Shown here: one piece after another, positions 59,462-64,000 of the stretch
Numbering within the stretch: the first letter of the stretch is position 1
Layout of the letters: the number at the start of each line of letters is the position of its first letter
Assembly (NCBI GenBank): GCA_044226655.1
Contig: JBGAGO010000004.1
Location: forward strand, 1 to 64,000
Length of the DNA stretch: 64,000 nt
Direction: 5' to 3'
DNA from: JBEVOS01 sp044226655
GTDB taxonomy: Bacteria; Pseudomonadota; Alphaproteobacteria; Caulobacterales; Aquidulcibacteraceae
Position numbers and translations under genes: made by a program
Notes under the pieces: model-generated
Databases searched by the model: none
What the model saw: only the letters and a program-made list of their open reading frames with translations
Told to the model about the DNA's origin: nothing

Positions 59462-59500
59462 AAAGGGCGCGGGGATTTGGCTCTCCCCGTGCCCTTTTCT
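59462..59500 (+). terminator. Rho-independent terminator
   Basis: AAAGGGCGCGGGGA pairs with TCCCCGTGCCCTTT (one G-T) with an 8-nt loop and then TTCT. It ends the micropeptide transcript and, read on the other strand, follows lon. Confidence 0.8.
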
Positions 59501-59508
59501 GTGCGCGC

Positions 59509-61887
59509 TCAGCACGCGCGCGCTGTCTTGCTGGGCGCTTCGATGGGATCGAGGGCTTCGCGGACGGCGTCTTCGACGCGTTCGATCCAGATGATCGCAA
59601 GCCTTTCGCGCGCATCGGCGGGGATGTCGTCGTAGTCGCGCTTGTTGCGCGCGGGCAGCAGCACGCGCGTAAGGCCCGCGCGCGCGGCGGCGGCGACTTT
59701 CTCCTTGATGCCGCCGACAGGCAGGACGAGGCCGCGCAGGCTGATCTCGCCCGTCATCGCGGTGTCGCTGCGGATGGTGCGCCCCGTCAGCAGTGAAGCG
59801 AGCGCCATATACATGGCCACGCCCGCGCTCGGCCCGTCCTTCGGCGTGGCGCCCGCCGGCACGTGGATGTGAATGTCGTTCTTCTCGAACAGCGACTGCT
59901 CGAACCCGAGCGCGGCGGCCGAGCCTTTGACCAGGCTGAACGCGGCCTGCGCGCTCTCGCGCATCACATCGCCCAATTGCCCCGTCAGCGTGAGGCCGCC
60001 GCGGCCGGGCGTAAGCGCTGCTTCGATGAAAAGGATATCGCCGCCGACCGGCGTCCAGGCGAGCCCGGTGGCCACGCCCGGCACGCTGGTGCGCATCGCC
60101 ACCTCGTTCTCGAAACGCGGCTGGCCCAGAGCCTCGGCGAGATCGCCCACGCGGATGCGCCGCCGCGTCGCGGGCTTCTCTGCGACCGCCACGGCGACAT
60201 GGCGCAGAACCTTGCCGATCTCGCGCTCCAGATTGCGGACGCCGGATTCGCGCGTGTAGCCGTTGATGATGACGCGCAGCGCGTCGTCTTCGATCTCCGC
60301 CTGATCGGGCGAAAGCCCATTGGCCTGCAATTGGCGGCGCACCAGATAGCGGCGCGCGATCTGGAATTTTTCTTCCTCGGTGTAGCCGGAGAGCGAGATG
60401 ATCTCCATCCGGTCGCGCAAGGGGCCTGAGACCGAATCCAGCATGTTCGCCGTGGCGATGAACACCACCGCCGAAAGATCGAACGGCACGGCGAGATAAT
60501 TGTCGCGGAAGGCGACGTTCTGTTCCGGGTCGAGCACCTCCAGCATCGCCGCGGAGGGATCGCCCTGCACGCCCGCGCCCATCTTGTCGATCTCATCGAG
60601 CATCATCACGCAATCGCGCGCGCCGGTTTTGCGCAGGGCTTGAATGATGTTGCCGGGCAGCGCGCCGACATAGGTGCGGCGATGGCCGCGGATCTCGGCT
60701 TCGTCATGCACGCCGCCGAGGCTGACGCGCGTGAATTTACGGCCCATGGCGCGCGCGATGGATTGGCCGAGCGAAGTTTTGCCGACGCCCGGCGGCCCCG
60801 CGAAGCACAGGATCGGCGCCTTGCCGCCCGGCGCCAGCTTGCGCACGGCGAGATATTCGATGATGCGCTCTTTGATCTTTTCGAGCCCGTAGTGATCTTC
60901 ATCGAGGATCGCGCGCGCCGCCGCGATGTCGATCGGCGCGCTTTCCGGCAGCGCCCAGGGCAGCTCGATCAGCCAATCCAGATAGGTGCGGATCATGCCG
61001 TATTCGCCGGAGGCTTCGGGCAAGCGTTCGAGCCTTCGCGCCTCGTTGCGCGCGGCCTGTTCGGCCTCCGCGGGCATCTTCGCCTTCGTGATCGCTTCGT
61101 TGAGCGACGCGATCTCCGCGCTGCGGGTATCGCCTTCGCCCAGCTCGCGCTGGATCGCCGCCATCTGTTCGCGCAGCAGCACCTCGCGCTGGCGTTCGTC
61201 GAGCGCCGCCCTGGTCTGCAGGCCGATCTCGCGCGACAGGCGCAGCACCTCGGCGCGATGCGCGAGCAGCGCGTTCACGGCCTCCATGCGCGCGTTGATG
61301 TCGAGCGTTTCGAGCAGACGCTGCTTCTCGTCGGGCGTGGCGTCGATCAAAGCGCCGACCAGATCAGCCAGCGCGGACGGCGAATTGGCCTGCGCGACCT
61401 CGGCCTGCAATTCCGGCGGCGCGTTCGGCAGCAATTGCACGACCTCGGTCGCGAGCGCCTTCAGATTGAGGAAGCGGGCTTCGATTTCGGGCGTCTTGGC
61501 GTCCGATTCGGTGAGCATGTCCGCCTTGCAGGCGATGTAGGGCGCCTCTTGCACGAACTCGCGCGCGCGAAAGCGCTGTTCGCCCTGGCAGATGAGATGA
61601 TGTTCGCCATCCGGCCCCGCCACGTAGCGCAGGATCGTCGCGACGACGCCGATCGTGTTGAGATCGCCGGGCAGCGGATCGGCGATATCGGGATCGCGCT
61701 GCAGCAGAAGGCCGATCGGGCGGCCCTCGCGCACGGCCTGCTGCGCGGCGGCCACCGAACGCGCGCGCCCGATGGTCAGCGGCATCACGGCGCCGGGAAA
61801 CAGCACGAAACCGCGCACCGGCACGATCAGCAAATGATCGGCGGGCGCGGGCGTTTCTTTCGGGGTTGCTTGAATGCTCTCAGACAT
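59509..61887 (-). CDS. lon: ATP-dependent protease La (Lon)
   Basis: 792 aa: N-terminal substrate domain, AAA+ module with Walker A GPPGVGKTS and Walker B MMLDEID, then the serine-lysine protease domain with PKDGPSAGVAM (catalytic Ser) and GGIKEK (Lys). Degrades misfolded and regulatory proteins. GAGGCG precedes the ATG. It starts 9 nt after the stop of an hsp20 gene, so the two make a protein quality-control operon. Confidence 0.95.
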   Translation of the reverse strand: MSESIQATPKETPAPADHLLIVPVRGFVLFPGAVMPLTIGRARSVAAAQQAVREGRPIGLLLQRDPDIADPLPGDLNTIGVVATILRYVAGPDGEHHLICQGEQRFRAREFVQEAPYIACKADMLTESDAKTPEIEARFLNLKALATEVVQLLPNAPPELQAEVAQANSPSALADLVGALIDATPDEKQRLLETLDINARMEAVNALLAHRAEVLRLSREIGLQTRAALDERQREVLLREQMAAIQRELGEGDTRSAEIASLNEAITKAKMPAEAEQAARNEARRLERLPEASGEYGMIRTYLDWLIELPWALPESAPIDIAAARAILDEDHYGLEKIKERIIEYLAVRKLAPGGKAPILCFAGPPGVGKTSLGQSIARAMGRKFTRVSLGGVHDEAEIRGHRRTYVGALPGNIIQALRKTGARDCVMMLDEIDKMGAGVQGDPSAAMLEVLDPEQNVAFRDNYLAVPFDLSAVVFIATANMLDSVSGPLRDRMEIISLSGYTEEEKFQIARRYLVRRQLQANGLSPDQAEIEDDALRVIINGYTRESGVRNLEREIGKVLRHVAVAVAEKPATRRRIRVGDLAEALGQPRFENEVAMRTSVPGVATGLAWTPVGGDILFIEAALTPGRGGLTLTGQLGDVMRESAQAAFSLVKGSAAALGFEQSLFEKNDIHIHVPAGATPKDGPSAGVAMYMALASLLTGRTIRSDTAMTGEISLRGLVLPVGGIKEKVAAAARAGLTRVLLPARNKRDYDDIPADARERLAIIWIERVEDAVREALDPIEAPSKTARAC

Positions 61888-61896
61888 GGCCGCGCC

Positions 61897-62301
61897 TCAC
61901 GCCTTCTCAAGCCGAACGACGAGACAGCCATTCGCCATCGCGTGTGACACGCTGCGATAGGCGCCCGGGGGCAGCGCAATGCGGCGCTCGAACCGGCCCT
62001 GCGGCAATTCCAGGCGATGAATGATCGCCGTGCGCGCCTCCGCCGGCAGCACGCGCTGGCCGGCGATCAGCAGCGCCCCGCCCTCGATGCGCGCATCGAT
62101 CGCGTCGGGATCGACGCCGGGCAGCGCCGCGAGCACGATCACCTCTTCGTCGGTTTCCAGCATATCGACCGGCGGCGACCAATTGGGCGCGCCTGGCGCC
62201 GCGCGCCGCGGTTCGAACAGCAGACGCTGCATACGCTCGGCGCGCGCCATCAGCTCCAGCGCGTCCGACCACATCCGCACGCGCGCGTCGTCTGGAGGCA
62301 T
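61897..62301 (-). CDS. Hsp20-family small heat-shock protein
   Basis: 134 aa with an alpha-crystallin domain (VDMLETDEEVIVLAALPGVDPDAI; LPQGRFERRIALPPGA). The GV-D-A-A pattern and C-terminal VVRLEKA fit Hsp20. The start at 62301 is the best placed ATG; the frame stays open upstream. It lies 9 nt before lon and probably holds unfolded proteins for it. No heat-shock sigma promoter is evident upstream. Confidence 0.85.
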   Translation of the reverse strand: MPPDDARVRMWSDALELMARAERMQRLLFEPRRAAPGAPNWSPPVDMLETDEEVIVLAALPGVDPDAIDARIEGGALLIAGQRVLPAEARTAIIHRLELPQGRFERRIALPPGAYRSVSHAMANGCLVVRLEKA

Positions 62302-62453
62302 GGCTCCGCCCTTCTTCTTCGCCGGCGCCTCATCGGCGCGTTGGCGCGGTCTTATCGCACCTCGGCGGGCCGGCGAAACAGGGAACGCATGACCGGCCCG
62401 GCGCTGGCCCAGGCGCGCAGCGCGTGCCAAGCTCCCGACCTGACGGGGACGAG

Positions 62454-63758
62454 ATGGATGAAACGCATAAGCCGCTCGGGTTCTGGTCCTGCTGGTCGCT
62501 GACCGTCGGCTGCATGATCGGCTCGGGCATCTTCCTGCTGCCGACCGTGCTCGCGCCCTATGGCCTTTTGAGCTTTGGCGGCTGGCTGATCGCGGCGTGC
62601 GGCTCGATCGCGCTGGCGCTTTCGTTTGCGCGGCTTGCGGCGCGCACCACGCGCAGCGGCGGGCCTTACGCCTATGTGCAGGCGCATTTCGGCGATTTCG
62701 CCGGCTTCCTGATGGGCTGGACCTATTGGGTATCGAACTGGAGCGGGCTGCCGGTCGTCGCGATCGGCTTCGTCGGCTATCTCACCGTGTTCTTTCCCGC
62801 GCTCAGCGCCAATCCGCCGGCGCAGGCCGCCATCGCGCTGGCGCTGATCTGGACGCTCACCCTGGTCAACATACGCGGCCTCAAGGACGCGAGCCTGGTG
62901 CAGCTGGCGATGACGGTGCTGAAAATCGTGCCGTTGATCGGCGTGATCATGCTCGCCATTCCCGCGGGCCATGTCTCCAACCTGCCGGCCTTCAATCCAA
63001 CGCACGCGTCGATCATCCCCACGCTGGCGGCGACGGCGCTGCTCGCATTATGGTCCTTCACCGGATTTGAAATGGGCGCCTTGCCCGCGGGCCATGTGAA
63101 GGATGCGGCGCGCACGGTGCCGCGCGCGCTCATCATCGGCACGCTCACCGTCACCGCGATCTATCTCGCCGCGACCATGGCCGTCATGCTGCTGGTGCCG
63201 CCGGCGGTGCTGGCGCACTCAACGGCGCCGTTCGCCGACGCCGCGCGCGTCGTCGGCGCCTGGGGGCCGTTCGCGGTTGCGGTTGGCGCGCTCATCTCAA
63301 CAGCCGGCACGCTCAACGGGCTCATCTTCGTCTCAGGACAAACCGCGATGGCGGTGGCCATCGACAAGCTGGCGCCGGCGGCGCTCGCGGCGACCAACAA
63401 GGGCGGCGCGCCGCACATTTCGCTGCTTGTCTCGGCGGGTCTGGCCTCGATCCTCCTGCTGGCCAATTATTCGCGCGGCCTGATCGGCGCCTTCACCTTC
63501 CTGTTGATGATGGCGACGGTGACGACGCTCTTGCCCTATTTCTTCTGCGCGCTGGCGGAGCTGCGCGCCTCGCGGCGGTCGGCGCGGGCCTGGGCCACAG
63601 TCGCGGCGATCGGCTGCGCCTACACGCTGTTCGCCGCCTTGGGATCAGGTCTTGAAGTGTTGATCTGGGGGATCGTGCTGACGCTCGCCGGCGCCCCGCT
63701 CTACGCGCTGTTCCGCCGCGCCGCCGCCGCGCACACGCAATCGACCGCGCCGCTCTAG
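62454..63758 (+). CDS. APC-superfamily amino acid permease
   Basis: 434 aa with about 12 membrane helices. The family's first-helix motif VGCMIGSGIFLLP (about residues 18-30) is present, with ALWSFTGFE in helix 6 that forms part of the substrate site. It may be an amino acid/amine antiporter of the AdiC/PotE kind; substrate unknown. ACGGGGACG precedes ATG 62454. Confidence 0.88.
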   Translation: MDETHKPLGFWSCWSLTVGCMIGSGIFLLPTVLAPYGLLSFGGWLIAACGSIALALSFARLAARTTRSGGPYAYVQAHFGDFAGFLMGWTYWVSNWSGLPVVAIGFVGYLTVFFPALSANPPAQAAIALALIWTLTLVNIRGLKDASLVQLAMTVLKIVPLIGVIMLAIPAGHVSNLPAFNPTHASIIPTLAATALLALWSFTGFEMGALPAGHVKDAARTVPRALIIGTLTVTAIYLAATMAVMLLVPPAVLAHSTAPFADAARVVGAWGPFAVAVGALISTAGTLNGLIFVSGQTAMAVAIDKLAPAALAATNKGGAPHISLLVSAGLASILLLANYSRGLIGAFTFLLMMATVTTLLPYFFCALAELRASRRSARAWATVAAIGCAYTLFAALGSGLEVLIWGIVLTLAGAPLYALFRRAAAAHTQSTAPL

Positions 63759-63762
63759 GCGC

Positions 63763-64000
63763 TCAGCTCAGGGCCGGCCGCTCCAGGTTCGCTTCCGGAA
63801 TCAGCCGGCGCAGGCGCTGCGCGAACGACAGCAGACAGACCTCGTTCGACGACAGCGGCCCGCTCGCATAGGACGACGAACTCATGCCCGCCTGCACGCC
63901 CTCGATGAGGCGCGTATCTTCGGCATTGACCTGACGATTGATGCGCCAGTTCAGATAGCGCGCGGCGTCGATCTCGCGATTGCGCTCGGGATAGACGTAG
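63763..64000 (-). CDS. C-terminal part of a Rieske aromatic ring-hydroxylating dioxygenase alpha subunit
   Basis: The frame runs off the right edge. 78 residues are visible, ending in AQRLRRLIPEANLERPALS. The stretch NWRINRQVNAEDTRLIEGVQ plus GMSSSSYASGPLSSNE is typical of the C-terminal catalytic domain of these oxygenases. It would hydroxylate an aromatic or related substrate and fits the aromatic degradation theme of pcaF. The Rieske and iron motifs are outside the window. Confidence 0.85.
   Translation of the reverse strand, partial: YVYPERNREIDAARYLNWRINRQVNAEDTRLIEGVQAGMSSSSYASGPLSSNEVCLLSFAQRLRRLIPEANLERPALS

Noticed and set aside
62302..62453. Heat-shock sigma-32 promoter for hsp20-lon
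   Set aside because: No CTTGAA or CCCCAT-type boxes at suitable spacing were visible.

Overview
The window reads as chromosomal DNA of a high-GC alphaproteobacterium, most likely a free-living Caulobacterales/Hyphomonadaceae-type organism. Support comes from a PodJ-like polar organiser with SEL1 repeats, an Alph_Pro_TM (TIGR02186) protein, the PdeM plus Lhr-type 'ligase-associated' DNA repair pair, a MerR-acyl-CoA dehydrogenase pair, and dispersed alphaproteobacterial palindromic repeats. Genes are dense, short-spaced and often overlap by 1-4 nt. There are no rRNA genes, phage, classical insertion sequences or CRISPR arrays. One tRNA-Arg(ACG) is present.

Layout. 0-7.7 kb: a truncated gene, alpha/beta hydrolase, DUF4197 protein, dienoyl-CoA isomerase-like crotonase, cysK, a four-helix-bundle gene in terminal inverted repeats, ppa, and a thiolase-lipoprotein-redoxin operon. 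7.9-16.5 kb: a secreted metallopeptidase-like protein overlapping a Kef-type antiporter, a LysR regulator, and envelope proteins (coiled-coil membrane protein, ExoD, lipoproteins). 16.5-20.5 kb: a Dcm-like methyltransferase with Vsr, a membrane protein, and a degenerate hybrid histidine kinase. 20.7-27 kb: OmpA lipoprotein, two SRPBCC proteins, a DUF559 gene inside inverted repeats, acyl-CoA dehydrogenase and MerR. 27-39.9 kb: the PodJ-like protein, TauE and TIGR02186, pdeM and lhr, MscS, and a response regulator. 39.9-48.3 kb: quinone oxidoreductase, esterase, TetR, pcaF-type thiolase, enoyl-CoA hydratase, a second DUF559 gene in inverted repeats, class III ADH and a VOC protein. 48.3-53.3 kb: a tightly coupled molybdenum cofactor operon moaA-moaD-moaE-moaB-moaC-moeA ending in a glycerate kinase. 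53.5-64 kb: ahcY with an SAH riboswitch, ahpD, ahpC, metK, a glutamine amidotransferase, tRNA-Arg, two tandem micropeptide genes, lon with hsp20, an amino acid permease, and the end of a Rieske dioxygenase alpha subunit.

The genes serve fatty acid and aromatic degradation (several thiolases, crotonases and an acyl-CoA dehydrogenase), the methyl cycle (ahcY and metK), peroxide defence (ahpC and ahpD), cofactor synthesis, and envelope or polarity functions.

The most interesting signal is a recurring module. A small gene (DUF559 PD-(D/E)XK-like nuclease twice, four-helix-bundle protein once) sits exactly between inverted copies of a palindromic repeat, with its stop codon in or at the edge of the downstream copy. 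Related inverted pairs without a gene lie at 33.0 and 53.4 kb, which resembles a REP/REPIN-type mobile system with a nuclease in the place where RAYT transposases are usually found. Other notable items are the tandem paralogous micropeptides at 59.2 kb, the histidine kinase lacking its phosphoacceptor His, and a palindrome over the methyltransferase start codon.
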